A stretch of 33,428 nt of DNA from positions 1 to 33,428 of the forward strand of contig JABEUL010000089.1 of NCBI GenBank assembly GCA_013044465.1, read 5' to 3'. Positions 17,539 through 26,054 of the stretch are shown here, in pieces; the first letter of the stretch is position 1, and every line of letters begins with the position of its first letter. This DNA is from Acidimicrobiales bacterium (GTDB taxonomy: Bacteria > Actinomycetota > Acidimicrobiia > Acidimicrobiales > JABEUL01). Position numbers and translations under genes: made by a program. A model generated the notes under the pieces. The model was not told the DNA's origin. It saw only the letters and a list, made by a program, of their open reading frames with translations, and ran no database searches.

Positions 17539-19445
17539 AAGAGAGCAATTCAGGGTCGCCAAAGAAACCCAATAAGTGGTCAGGATCCCTGACCCGAAAA
17601 GGAGCGGCCGAAGTCGGTCGACAAAATAGACCATTCAAAGATCGAGATGGATCCGATCAAAGAGATGACAGGCCCTATAGGTCCCGTGAAGGTGGCACAC
17701 CTTGGCGAGGTGAAAAGAGAAGCTTCAACGACAGAGACAGGTCCGAACAAAGAGATGACAGGCCATACAGATCTCGTGAAGGCGGTACTCCCTGGCGAGG
17801 TGAGGACAAGCCCAGAGGTGATAGGGATCGATCCGGGCAAGGAGAGGGAAGACCCTTTAGGTCTCGTGATGGGGGAGCCCCGTATAGATCTCGTGAAGGT
17901 GGCGCTCCATATAGATCTCGTGATGGGGGAGCCCCGTATAGATCTCGTGAAGGCGGTACTCCCTGGCGAGGTGAGGACAAGCCCAGAGGTGATAGGGATC
18001 GATCCAGTCAAGGAGAGAGACGACCCTTTAGAGAGAGAAGCGATGGCCCTCCCTGGCGATCGCAGGACTCACAAAGAGGCAGGTCGTATTCGGGCGAAGA
18101 TAGGAAACCTTGGAGATCAGAAAGTGGTGAGCCCAGGAGGTTCTCTGAAAACCGTGAACGAAGCGGTGGAGGTTCTAGAGGATATGGGGGGTCCAGAGAT
18201 TCAAGAGACCGTGATTTTGGAAGCAGAGGAGCACCGTTTAGATCCGATCGAGATAGAAGCTCATCGAGATACTCAAACGACGAGCGACCCCGTCGTGATG
18301 GTAGTTCTGGGGAATGGAGAGAGAAAAGGCAGTCATTCTCAGACAGCAGGTCCTCAGGGCCAAGAGGCCAAGGTGGTTCCCCCAAACCATTCAAAACCGC
18401 GCAAGAAAAGGGATTACTTGGTGGCATAGTCATCGGCAAAAGGTCAGTAGCTGAACTTATCAAGAAAAATTCGCGAAAGATTTATGAGATATTAGTTGCC
18501 CACGATTACACTGAAGGCCACGACGATTCAGAAGATATCGAATCAATAATTGCCCAAAGTGGAGTCACGACTAGATCCGTAAGCAAGAGAGAACTAGATG
18601 ATATTGCCGGGACCTACTCCCACCAGGGCGTTGTGGCAAAATGTCGACCGATTGATTCCATTACGCTTGACCAGTTACTCGAAATATTATCCGGGTCCAA
18701 AGTAAGCGTTGACGAAAAAGCATCTGTAGATTCATCAGAAGTGGAAGACTTTGACAGTGAGTCAGATGTTGAAGAATTAGACGACGAACTTTTGGCCCAA
18801 GATGATGAAGACGATGCATTCGATGAAGTTTTTGAAGCTGAATCTATAACTGATGAAATATCGGCGAACGAAGAGATTGCCGAAGAAGTCATTGAAGTTG
18901 AGTTAACTGATATTGAATTATTGGATCAAGAAGATTTAGATGAAAAAGTATCAGAGCCTGCAATTGAGCCTGCAAATATAGTTGGAGCACCAATCATTTT
19001 GGTTCTAGATGGCATTACAGATCCTCAGAACTTGGGAGCTATTCTTAGATCGGCAGCTTGTTCGGGTGTCAAAGGAGTAGTTTTGCCGGCACAAAGAAGT
19101 GCCAAGTTGACACCTGCTGTGACCAAAGTTGCAGCTGGTGGAGTTGAATACATTAGCTTTGTAGAAGTTGGCGGCATTCCGGCTGCATTGATGGAACTTG
19201 CTTCCAAGGGTGTAGAGATTATTGGCCTCGACTCAAGTGGTGATACCTCAATATTTGAACTACCTGTCCATGATGGGCTTCGAGCACTTGTAGTTGGTTC
19301 CGAGGGGAGCGGACTGTCAAGGCTTACTAAAATTAGATGTGATTTATTAGCCAACATTCCTCACGGTGGAGGCCCTGAGTCTCTAAATGTCAGCGTTGCC
19401 ACTGGGATAGCTCTCTTTGAGCTTTGTAAGAGTTACCTGGGTTAA
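17535..19445 (+). CDS. TrmH/SpoU-family 23S rRNA 2'-O-methyltransferase with giant disordered extensions
   Basis: 636 aa, against roughly 250-330 aa for usual RlmB-type enzymes. Residues 1 to about 290 are low-complexity Arg/Gly/Ser/Asp with repeats such as PYRSREGG(A/T)P and WRGEDKPRGDRDRS. Residues about 296-385 are the SpoU substrate-binding domain (GGIVIGKRSVAELI...YSHQGVVAKC). Residues about 386-481 are a strongly acidic insertion (runs of D/E, e.g. SESDVEELDDELLAQDDEDD). The SPOUT catalytic domain follows, with motif 1 DPQNLGAILRSA, motif 2 VVGSEGSGLS and motif 3 LNVSVATGIALFE. Predicted to methylate a ribose in 23S rRNA with SAM. TTG start with GGAG 5 nt upstream, overlapping tmk. The 17580-18463 ORFs in other frames are shadows of the repeats. 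Confidence 0.88.
   Translation: MKESNSGSPKKPNKWSGSLTRKGAAEVGRQNRPFKDRDGSDQRDDRPYRSREGGTPWRGEKRSFNDRDRSEQRDDRPYRSREGGTPWRGEDKPRGDRDRSGQGEGRPFRSRDGGAPYRSREGGAPYRSRDGGAPYRSREGGTPWRGEDKPRGDRDRSSQGERRPFRERSDGPPWRSQDSQRGRSYSGEDRKPWRSESGEPRRFSENRERSGGGSRGYGGSRDSRDRDFGSRGAPFRSDRDRSSSRYSNDERPRRDGSSGEWREKRQSFSDSRSSGPRGQGGSPKPFKTAQEKGLLGGIVIGKRSVAELIKKNSRKIYEILVAHDYTEGHDDSEDIESIIAQSGVTTRSVSKRELDDIAGTYSHQGVVAKCRPIDSITLDQLLEILSGSKVSVDEKASVDSSEVEDFDSESDVEELDDELLAQDDEDDAFDEVFEAESITDEISANEEIAEEVIEVELTDIELLDQEDLDEKVSEPAIEPANIVGAPIILVLDGITDPQNLGAILRSAACSGVKGVVLPAQRSAKLTPAVTKVAAGGVEYISFVEVGGIPAALMELASKGVEIIGLDSSGDTSIFELPVHDGLRALVVGSEGSGLSRLTKIRCDLLANIPHGGGPESLNVSVATGIALFELCKSYLG
17769..18005 (+). repeat. In-frame DNA repeats inside the TrmH-family gene
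   Basis: A 66-bp segment starting AGATCTCGTGAAGGCGG (17769-17834) recurs exactly at 17940-18005, 171 bp (57 codons) away. Between them lie 27-bp units encoding YRSR(E/D)GGAP, with two units recurring 54 bp apart almost base for base. Identity at synonymous positions points to recent duplication. Confidence 0.8.
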
Positions 19446-19463
19446 TTTGTACAGTCGCTTCGG

Positions 19464-19479
19464 GAAAATAATTATTTTC
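19464..19479. repeat. 16-bp perfect palindrome downstream of the TrmH gene
   Basis: GAAAATAATTATTTTC equals its own reverse complement. It lies 19 bp after the methyltransferase stop and about 20 bp before the TTGACC box of the next promoter. It could be an operator or a weak AT-rich terminator. Confidence 0.4.
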
Positions 19480-19498
19480 TCTACAAGCCATTCTCGAC

Positions 19499-19526
19499 TT
19501 GACCTTTAGCGGAGTATGAATAAGTA
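19499..19526 (+). promoter_or_regulatory. Promoter TTGACC-16-TAAGTA for the aldo-keto reductase
   Basis: TTGACC (19499-19504) and TAAGTA (19521-19526) have a 16-bp spacer. The ATG at 19535 lies 9 nt after the box with no SD, so the leader would be 0-3 nt. Confidence 0.45.
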
Positions 19527-19534
19527 TTGAGATT

Positions 19535-20533
19535 ATGCAACATAGACACCTAGGATCAAGCGGACTTAAAGTTTCGGCTTTAACTTACGGAAATTGGATT
19601 ACTCACGGAAGCCAAGTGGATGATGACGCAGCATTGGCTTGCGTACATGCTGCGCTTGACCTTGGTATCACAACGTTTGACACAGCAGATGTTTATGCAG
19701 GCACCGAAGCTGAAAAGGTTTTAGGGAAGGCACTATCAGGCCAGAGGCGAGAGGGACTTGAGATTGCGACCAAGGTATTTTGGCCCACAGGACCTGGAGT
19801 AAATGACCGAGGTTTGTCGAGAAAACACATAATGGAGTCCATTGAAGGCTCTCTTAGGCGTCTTCAAGTCGACTATGTCGATCTCTACCAAGCCCATCGC
19901 TTCGATCATGAGACACCAGTTGAAGAAACTGTAGCTGCCTTTGACGATCTCATCAGACAGGGAAAAGTGCTTTATGTAGGAGTTTCCGAGTGGCGACGTG
20001 AGGAAATAAAAGCATACCTTGACATCGCAGACGCCAGCCATCGAAGTCGACTTGTTTCCAACCAGCCCCAGTATTCAATTTTATGGAGAGTTATTGAATC
20101 TGAAGTTGTGCCTTTTTGTCTGGACCAAGGCATTGGCCAGATAGTCTGGTCACCACTTGCACAAGGAGTACTGACGGGGAAATATCACCTAGGTGAGCCT
20201 CCTCCGGCTGGTTCTCGGGCGACTGATCCAACCGGATCTAATTTTCTGCAAGGTTATCTAAGAGACAAGGTTCTCGAAGCAATAGACCGTCTTAGGCCAG
20301 TGGCCAAAGAGGCTGGTCTTTCAATGGCAGTCATGTCTTTAGCGTGGGTACTTTCTAGACCTGGGATTTCTTCGGCAATTGTCGGTGCTACTCGGCCCGA
20401 ACAGTTGGAGGAAAATGTAGTAGCTGCCAATGTGACACTGGGGCAAGATGTCTTAGAAGCAATTGATGAGGCGGTTCAAGATGTGGCAATAACAGATCCA
20501 GCAAAAACAGTGAGTCCCCCGCAACGCCCGTAG
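19535..20533 (+). CDS. Aldo-keto reductase (Kv-beta/YghZ-like)
   Basis: NADPH-dependent oxidoreductase with a TIM barrel, 332 aa. The catalytic tetrad can be read as Asp and Tyr in TTFDTADVYAG, Lys in EIATKVFW and His in LYQAHRFD. NADPH-binding features GVSEW, QPQYSIL, WSPLAQGVLTGKY and IVGATRPEQLEEN are present. It is closest in style to the AKR group that includes bacterial YghZ and potassium-channel beta subunits. Substrate is unknown. Single gene, convergent with the GT4 gene; the 95 bp between them holds no obvious terminator. Confidence 0.9.
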   Translation: MQHRHLGSSGLKVSALTYGNWITHGSQVDDDAALACVHAALDLGITTFDTADVYAGTEAEKVLGKALSGQRREGLEIATKVFWPTGPGVNDRGLSRKHIMESIEGSLRRLQVDYVDLYQAHRFDHETPVEETVAAFDDLIRQGKVLYVGVSEWRREEIKAYLDIADASHRSRLVSNQPQYSILWRVIESEVVPFCLDQGIGQIVWSPLAQGVLTGKYHLGEPPPAGSRATDPTGSNFLQGYLRDKVLEAIDRLRPVAKEAGLSMAVMSLAWVLSRPGISSAIVGATRPEQLEENVVAANVTLGQDVLEAIDEAVQDVAITDPAKTVSPPQRP

Positions 20534-20627
20534 GGAAATTGATCAAGTATCTAGGGCAAACTACAATGCCAAGCTAATTCAAGAAGCATTTTTAAAGCCT
20601 TGTGCTAAGCCAATTGTCACCTTTTAT

Positions 20628-21854
20628 CTAGAAACCAGTAATGCGCTCCATTAATGCTAAGTAATCACTGGCTAATTTGGTTCTATCAAAGTTCTCTTCC
20701 ACATAGGACCTTCCAGATTTGCCCATTGCCTCCCTTAAAAATTCTGAATCTGACAACTTTTTGATAGCTTCGGCTAAGAGTTCGGGATTCTCGGGAGGGA
20801 CTACAACTGCACCTGAGTCAGTCAGTATCTTGGCAGGTTCCCCGGATAGTGAGCCTATTACAGCTTTTTTGGAGGCTAAGTATTCAAATATTTTGGATGG
20901 GATAAAACTCGTGAAAAGCGGGACGTCACGAAGTGGAACTAAGCATATGTCACTAGCGCCCAATATCAGAGGTACTCTCTCACGCGGTTGACCAGGCAAA
21001 AAAGTTACGTTTTGAATGTCGTTGTTTTCAACATAGTCAATCAGATCTTTTTTAGCAGCACCTTCTCCGACAAAAGCAAAATGTAAATTGCTCTTATCTT
21101 TTAGCAGCAGCGCTGTTTTAGCTATTGATACCAAACCATGAGAAATCCCGTGGGCGCCAATATAGAGAACAACAATATCGTCTCTACTTGCACCAAGTTC
21201 TTTTTTGATATCCAAATCACATGGAGTTGCCCCAAACTTGTCGAGGTCGACGCCATTTCTAATTACTGTTATCTTTTCTCGGGGCACTCCTCGTGAGACT
21301 AAATTGTCTAAAAAGCCCTCAGTGACTACTACAACTGCGTCACTTACACGATAGGCGCAAAGCTCAAGTGCCTCAAGTATTTTAATTATTGTTTTGTTAG
21401 TTAGTACTCCAAGTTCCACAAAGATAGCGGGCCAGAGATCTCTGATCTCCACTATGAGTTTTGCTCGCTTGACTTTAGAGATTACCCAGGCGGAGAAGAT
21501 AGAAAAAAATGTGGGAGAAGAAACTATGACAATATCTGGTCTACCCACCTTGGTTATTCCTAACAAAATGGATGTAATCATAAAAGACAGGTGACCTAAA
21601 GTTTTTTTGACAAATCCTTCGTTGGGAGTTGCATATAACCACGTTCTAATGACCTTATAGCCATCGATAAATTCTTCCCTCACTACTGCACCTTGGTACT
21701 TTGATGGGATAATTCCTGTGGGATGATTTGGCATGCCTGTGAGCACAGTAACCTCGTGGCCAGATTTTACCCAAGAGGCAGCCATCTCAGAGAGGCGGGC
21801 CTGAGGAGCGCCTATTTCGGGCGGAAAGTAATGGGAAACTAAGAGTATTTTCAT
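20628..21854 (-). CDS. GT4-family glycosyltransferase (WbuB-like)
   Basis: GT-B fold glycosyltransferase of about 408 aa, cytoplasmic or membrane-associated. The N-terminal domain starts ILLVSHYFPPEIGAPQARLSEMA, typical of WbuB/WcaI-type enzymes, and includes VEIRDLWPAI. The donor-binding C-terminal domain has VIRNGVDLDKF, VGEGAAKKDL and the E-x7-E region in PSKIFEYLASKKAVIG. The track starts at TTG 21860; ATG 21854 gives the conventional MKILLVSHYFPPE start and lies just after the stop of the upstream transferase gene, so they form an operon. It probably adds the second sugar to the lipid carrier made by its neighbour. Confidence 0.9.
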   Translation of the reverse strand: MKILLVSHYFPPEIGAPQARLSEMAASWVKSGHEVTVLTGMPNHPTGIIPSKYQGAVVREEFIDGYKVIRTWLYATPNEGFVKKTLGHLSFMITSILLGITKVGRPDIVIVSSPTFFSIFSAWVISKVKRAKLIVEIRDLWPAIFVELGVLTNKTIIKILEALELCAYRVSDAVVVVTEGFLDNLVSRGVPREKITVIRNGVDLDKFGATPCDLDIKKELGASRDDIVVLYIGAHGISHGLVSIAKTALLLKDKSNLHFAFVGEGAAKKDLIDYVENNDIQNVTFLPGQPRERVPLILGASDICLVPLRDVPLFTSFIPSKIFEYLASKKAVIGSLSGEPAKILTDSGAVVVPPENPELLAEAIKKLSDSEFLREAMGKSGRSYVEENFDRTKLASDYLALMERITGF

Positions 21855-21856
21855 GA

Positions 21857-22870
21857 TCAAGTCAATTTGTTTTCAATTTTAATGTTGGCAAGCTTATCTG
21901 TGAAGTTAGGAAGATATAGGTAAAAAATGGCAATCAGTATGATCCCAAAATCATTAAGCACGTGGTCCAATATAGTGGCATGCAAGTTGCCAACTCCCAA
22001 AACTCCACAGAGGATAGAGAGTATCCCATAGATGCTTGATACTGACATATGCGCATAACCTCTCTGGTGCAACCTTTGATATGCATGGCTTTTGTGCGCC
22101 TCAAAAAGCTTCTCTTTTCGCCAGGCTCTCTTGATAACAGTTGTAGATGTATCAGCTATTGAAAGCACTACAGGCGCAATAATTGCATCTAGTGGCACAT
22201 GTTTTGAAATGGCGACCACAACTGTGCTTGCAATGATGGAGCCCCAACCATAGCTTCCCACATCCCCTGCAAAGGTCTTGGACCTAAAGCAGTTAAATGC
22301 TCCAAAACCAAGTGCACCCCCAATGAGTGCACCTGAGAGCAGTAGCAACCACTGCAAATGCAGCTCGGAGGCAAATATTGCCCAGAATAATCCTGTTACT
22401 GCCACTCCAATTGCGGTAATTCCATCAATGCCATCCATGAAGTTCCATGCGTTGATGAATCCAACAATAAAAATGATCCCAACAATAATTGCAGCTATCT
22501 TGAATGAGGGACTAAAACTTGATGGGATGAATGAAGCGAGCGAAATAGATAACGATATTGTTAGAAGAAGAATGAGGCGAAGTAGGGGTTTCAACCCCTT
22601 AATATCATCGGCCAAACCAACTGATGACGATATTAATACGGCTATCGGAAGAACCAAAAGTGGCCAAGTTCGAAACTGACTTATTGAACCTATAAGGAAA
22701 AGAGTCACCACTATTGCTACTAACGATCCCCCGCGTGGGACTGGCACTGAATGGGATGAGCGGTGATTTGGGGTGTCGAAGTGACCTTGTTTCCGCAGAA
22801 ATGTTATTAAAAAAGGAGTTATAAGTAAGGTGGCAAGAGTACCTATACCTAAGTAAGCAGCGAAAACCAT
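21857..22870 (-). CDS. Undecaprenyl-phosphate sugar-1-phosphate transferase (WecA/WbpL-like)
   Basis: Polyprenyl-phosphate HexNAc-1-P transferase of the MraY/WecA family with about 10-11 TM helices. Signature loops: GHFDTPNHRSSHSVPVPRGG, SVGLADDIKGL (metal-binding aspartates), NAWNFMDGIDGI, FAGDVGSYGWG, and the cytoplasmic HKSHAYQRLHQRGY, as in WbpL-type enzymes. It would start a lipid-linked glycan by moving a UDP-sugar phosphate to undecaprenyl phosphate. ATG 22870 has GGAAGAG just upstream; the track's TTG 22888 adds six residues. First gene of a two-gene leftward unit, divergent from the UDP-sugar dehydrogenase. Confidence 0.9.
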   Translation of the reverse strand: MVFAAYLGIGTLATLLITPFLITFLRKQGHFDTPNHRSSHSVPVPRGGSLVAIVVTLFLIGSISQFRTWPLLVLPIAVLISSSVGLADDIKGLKPLLRLILLLTISLSISLASFIPSSFSPSFKIAAIIVGIIFIVGFINAWNFMDGIDGITAIGVAVTGLFWAIFASELHLQWLLLLSGALIGGALGFGAFNCFRSKTFAGDVGSYGWGSIIASTVVVAISKHVPLDAIIAPVVLSIADTSTTVIKRAWRKEKLFEAHKSHAYQRLHQRGYAHMSVSSIYGILSILCGVLGVGNLHATILDHVLNDFGIILIAIFYLYLPNFTDKLANIKIENKLT

Positions 22871-23038
22871 ACTCTTCCAATGGTACAAGTTTCGAGTCAG
22901 TTGAAATGATCAATGATGAGAGCTTCGTTGGAAAATAGGGACAGTCGCTTTAATTTCTAGATTTTGCAAAGCAGTGTTAAAAGGCAGCTCTTGAGCCAAT
23001 GTCAATATCAGGCACAGTAATTGTGGCAATATTAAGAG

Positions 23039-24322
23039 ATGGAAAGATCCCACGACATGGCGGTTCATGGAAAACTAGTAGTTATTGGCCAGGGATACGT
23101 TGGCCTCCCACTTTCAATGCGAGCAGTCGAGGTCGGGTACCGAGTAATCGGTTTTGACGTGGATAAGTCTCGAGTAGACCTGTTAGCTTCTGGGATTACC
23201 TATATTGAAGATGTAACTTCAAACCAAATCAAAAGTGCCTTGGAAACTGACCGTTTTCAGCCATCATTTGATCCTAGTGATATTGATGACTTTGATTTTT
23301 GCGTAATTACAGTTCCAACTCCCCTTCGAGATGGACTTCCCGATCTCTCTTACATCACGGCAGCTTCCGCCATGATTGGCACAAGAATCAAAAAGGGTTC
23401 TTCGGTTATTTTGGAATCCACCACTTATCCAGGAACTACTTCTGAGCTAGTGCTTCCTGAACTCGAGAGGCTGAGCAACTTGGTGGCGGGAGTCGATTTC
23501 TACCTTGGCTATAGTCCAGAGAGAATTGATCCTGGAAACCCGAATTTCAATTTTATCAATACTCCTAAATTGGTTTCAGGGATCAATAAGGACTCGTTAG
23601 AAGCAATAAGTAATTTTTACAAGGACTTAGTTGATGAGACCGTTGAGCTTAAATCACCAGCCGAAGCCGAGATGGCAAAGCTATTGGAAAATACATTTAG
23701 GCATGTAAACGTAGCACTTGTTAATGAATTGGCTGTTTTTGCAAATGAGCTTGGAATTGATGTTTGGGAGGCCATCAGGGGAGCTGCTAGCAAGCCATTT
23801 GGTTTTATGCCTTTTTTCCCAGGACCAGGTGTAGGGGGTCACTGCTTGCCCATAGATCCATCGTATCTATCTTGGAAAGTCAAATTGCAGTTGGGTGAGA
23901 ATTTTAGATTTGTCGAGTTGGCAAATGATATCAATCATCACATGCCTCAGTTTGTTTCGAGAAGAGTGATGCTAGGCCTCAATGAAAGAGGGAAGGCTGT
24001 TAAGGGTTCAAACATTGTACTCGCGGGTCTTGCCTACAAGCCCAATACCTCCGATGCCAGAGAATCCCCTGGAGTTTCTGTGGCAGCTTCACTAATAGAG
24101 CTTGGGGCAAGGGTCATAGCGTGTGATCCTCTAGTTCGAAGAGAAGATGTCAATTTGTCACTCGAATGGAGAGATTTCAGCAAAGAGATAATGAAAGAGG
24201 CAGACGTAGTGGTGATACTTGCTCCTCATAGAGATTTTGATTTAAATGAAATCGTTGAGAATGCGAGTTATATATTAGATACAAGGCATGTCCTAGTCGG
24301 AGAAAATGTTGAGTACCTGTAG
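23039..24322 (+). CDS. UDP-N-acetyl-hexosamine dehydrogenase (WecC/WbpA/TviB-type)
   Basis: NAD-dependent four-electron oxidation of a UDP-HexNAc to the uronic acid. Rossmann motif VVIGQGYVGLPLSM near the N-terminus, TVPTPLRDGLPD, LESTTYPGTT and YSPERIDPGN are conserved. The catalytic Cys is in PGPGVGGHCLPIDPSY, and the UDP-binding C-terminal domain has GLAYKPNTSDARESP. 427 aa, full length. ATG 23039 or the in-frame ATG 23057 could be used; neither has a strong SD. Followed 38 bp later by the 2-epimerase, so UDP-ManNAc to UDP-ManNAcA is the natural reading, though UDP-GlcNAcA or UDP-GalNAcA cannot be excluded. Confidence 0.92.
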   Translation: MERSHDMAVHGKLVVIGQGYVGLPLSMRAVEVGYRVIGFDVDKSRVDLLASGITYIEDVTSNQIKSALETDRFQPSFDPSDIDDFDFCVITVPTPLRDGLPDLSYITAASAMIGTRIKKGSSVILESTTYPGTTSELVLPELERLSNLVAGVDFYLGYSPERIDPGNPNFNFINTPKLVSGINKDSLEAISNFYKDLVDETVELKSPAEAEMAKLLENTFRHVNVALVNELAVFANELGIDVWEAIRGAASKPFGFMPFFPGPGVGGHCLPIDPSYLSWKVKLQLGENFRFVELANDINHHMPQFVSRRVMLGLNERGKAVKGSNIVLAGLAYKPNTSDARESPGVSVAASLIELGARVIACDPLVRREDVNLSLEWRDFSKEIMKEADVVVILAPHRDFDLNEIVENASYILDTRHVLVGENVEYL

Positions 24323-24360
24323 TACTGCCTATTTGTTGATCCCATCAATAGGAAAATGAC

Positions 24361-25437
24361 TTGAAGATTTTAGTGGTGGCCGGAGCACGGCCCAATTTCA
24401 TGAAAGTTGCTCCAATTCTAAAAGAACTAGAGGCGAAGGGAATTGAGAATTTACTCGTACACACTGGGCAGCACTATGACCCACTTCTCTCTGACGTATT
24501 CTTTGCTGACTTGGGAATAAGGGAGCCTGATTATTCACTGGATGTTGGATCTGGTTCACATGCCCATCAAACTGCTCGAGTAATGGAGGCCTTCGAGTCT
24601 TTGGTGCAAGAAGTGTCTCCAGATGTAGTGATAGTAGTGGGGGATGTTAACTCTACTTTGGGATGTGCGCTAGTTGGCGCCAAAGCACCATGTAAGGTGG
24701 CCCACGTTGAGGCAGGGCTTAGAAGCAGGGACTGGACTATGCCTGAAGAAGTTAATAGGGTAGCTGTTGATCATGTGAGTGATTACTTGTTTGCGCCATC
24801 TCCTGATGCGGTTGAAAATTTGGAAAAAGAGGGTCTCGGAAAAAAGTCATATTTGGTTGGGAATGTAATGGTGGATACTTTATTATCCTCACTTCCCCTT
24901 GTTGAGAAATCTACAATTATGGAAAAACTTGGCATAGTTGGAGAGAACTACGCACTTGTTACTTTGCACCGACCTTCAAATGTCGATGATCCCGAGACAT
25001 TGCAGACTCTTTTAGAAGCCCTAGAAAAAATCAGCCAAGCCTGCAAAATTGTTTTTCCCATTCATCCGAGAACTCTTTTGAAACTGGAAGATACGACTAT
25101 TTCTCCAAATATCATTACTACCGAACCGGTCGGTTACCTTGACTGCATTGCCTTAGAGAAACACGCAAAAGTTGTTCTTACTGATTCAGGAGGAATACAA
25201 GAAGAAACTACAGTACTAGGCACACCTTGCTTAACGCTACGCGAATCAACTGAGCGGCCAATTACAGTCTCTCAAGGAACTAATCAAGTAGTGGGCACTG
25301 ACGTAAAGATTATTGTTGAAAAATCGTTGGAAATAATTAAAAACGGTTACCTTAAAAGATCACCTGCACTATGGGACGGAAAAGCCTCAGAGCGAATTGT
25401 AAATATTCTTGCTACGAATTGGGCCTCTCGCTACTGA
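24361..25437 (+). CDS. wecB: UDP-N-acetylglucosamine 2-epimerase (non-hydrolysing)
   Basis: Interconverts UDP-GlcNAc and UDP-ManNAc; GT-B-like fold, 358 aa. Visible motifs: VVAGARPNFMKVAPI, HTGQHYDPLLSDVFF, VVGDVNSTLGCALVG, HVEAGLRSRDWTMPEEVNR, TLHRPSNVDD, and the UDP-binding SGGIQEETTVLGTPCLTLRESTERP. TTG 24361 start with GGAA about 7 nt upstream. Its last 7 bp overlap the end of the convergent minus-strand gene. With the dehydrogenase upstream it supplies UDP-ManNAcA for surface polysaccharide. Confidence 0.95.
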   Translation: MKILVVAGARPNFMKVAPILKELEAKGIENLLVHTGQHYDPLLSDVFFADLGIREPDYSLDVGSGSHAHQTARVMEAFESLVQEVSPDVVIVVGDVNSTLGCALVGAKAPCKVAHVEAGLRSRDWTMPEEVNRVAVDHVSDYLFAPSPDAVENLEKEGLGKKSYLVGNVMVDTLLSSLPLVEKSTIMEKLGIVGENYALVTLHRPSNVDDPETLQTLLEALEKISQACKIVFPIHPRTLLKLEDTTISPNIITTEPVGYLDCIALEKHAKVVLTDSGGIQEETTVLGTPCLTLRESTERPITVSQGTNQVVGTDVKIIVEKSLEIIKNGYLKRSPALWDGKASERIVNILATNWASRY

Positions 25438-26054
25438 GTAGGAAGGTAACTGGCTGCTTCTTTGGCTGTACAGGTGAATCCACTTGGTGCCTGGGTAATG
25501 GAGTTGCTACTTTGGCCATTTATGAAGATTAGATAACAGTTTCCATATCCAGAGCTCACCGCAGCATAAACAAACCCAATAGTATTGGGTAGATCAGTCG
25601 GCTCAGCTAGTGCACTAACCTCGAATGGTCCAGTAGATGCTATTGAATCAGGAATAATAGTTAGCTTTCCCAATCTCCATGGGGTGTTTGAATTAGTCGG
25701 CAAAAAGCTCGCAGAGGTTGATACTATTTGGTTCGCCAAGTAATTGAGACTTGCCTGAGCATTATTCTGCGCATTGTTCTTTTCAGTATGAATCGCGTAG
25801 ATCGGAATCACAATGGAGGCAAGAATTGCAAATGTCGCGATTGCCACATAGGTATAGACTCGACTCACAAAAATCCAATGATCACGTGCTTTGTTAATTT
25901 CGACACGTTTCTTCAATTTCTTATATTGGTGCTGGTAGATAAGGGCTGCAACTGTGCCTATCCAGAAATACCAGCCTGCGGCGAATTTGACACTTCTGTA
26001 TGCATACTCATTTGCCAGCTGATCTTCATAATGGTTGTTAGTAGATTCAGTCAC
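25431..26054 (-). CDS. Two-TM membrane protein with extracytoplasmic C-terminal domain
   Basis: 207 aa, not recognised. Two hydrophobic segments (about 25-41 FAAGWYFWIGTVAALIY and about 66-88 YTYVAIATFAILASIVIPIYAI) flank a basic loop (KKLKKRVEINKARD). That hairpin faintly recalls CD225-like small membrane proteins. The remaining 115 residues, Ser/Thr/Asn-rich with two Cys (GNCYLIF, FTCTAKEA), probably fold outside, perhaps with a disulfide. GTG 26054 overlaps the stop of the beta-propeller gene (GTGA), so the two are translated together and may form a complex. No SD is needed if coupled. Confidence 0.6.
   Translation of the reverse strand: MTESTNNHYEDQLANEYAYRSVKFAAGWYFWIGTVAALIYQHQYKKLKKRVEINKARDHWIFVSRVYTYVAIATFAILASIVIPIYAIHTEKNNAQNNAQASLNYLANQIVSTSASFLPTNSNTPWRLGKLTIIPDSIASTGPFEVSALAEPTDLPNTIGFVYAAVSSGYGNCYLIFINGQSSNSITQAPSGFTCTAKEAASYLPTQ

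Noticed and set aside
17769-18005. Repeats considered as a CRISPR-like array
   Set aside because: Units are contiguous, in-frame and encode a periodic peptide; there are no unique spacers and no cas genes.
17580-18463. Long ORFs in other frames (260 aa on +, 143, 101 and 151 aa on -)
   Set aside because: They overlay the repetitive Arg/Gly/Ser region; absence of stops comes from codon repetition, and the products are low-complexity mirrors of it.
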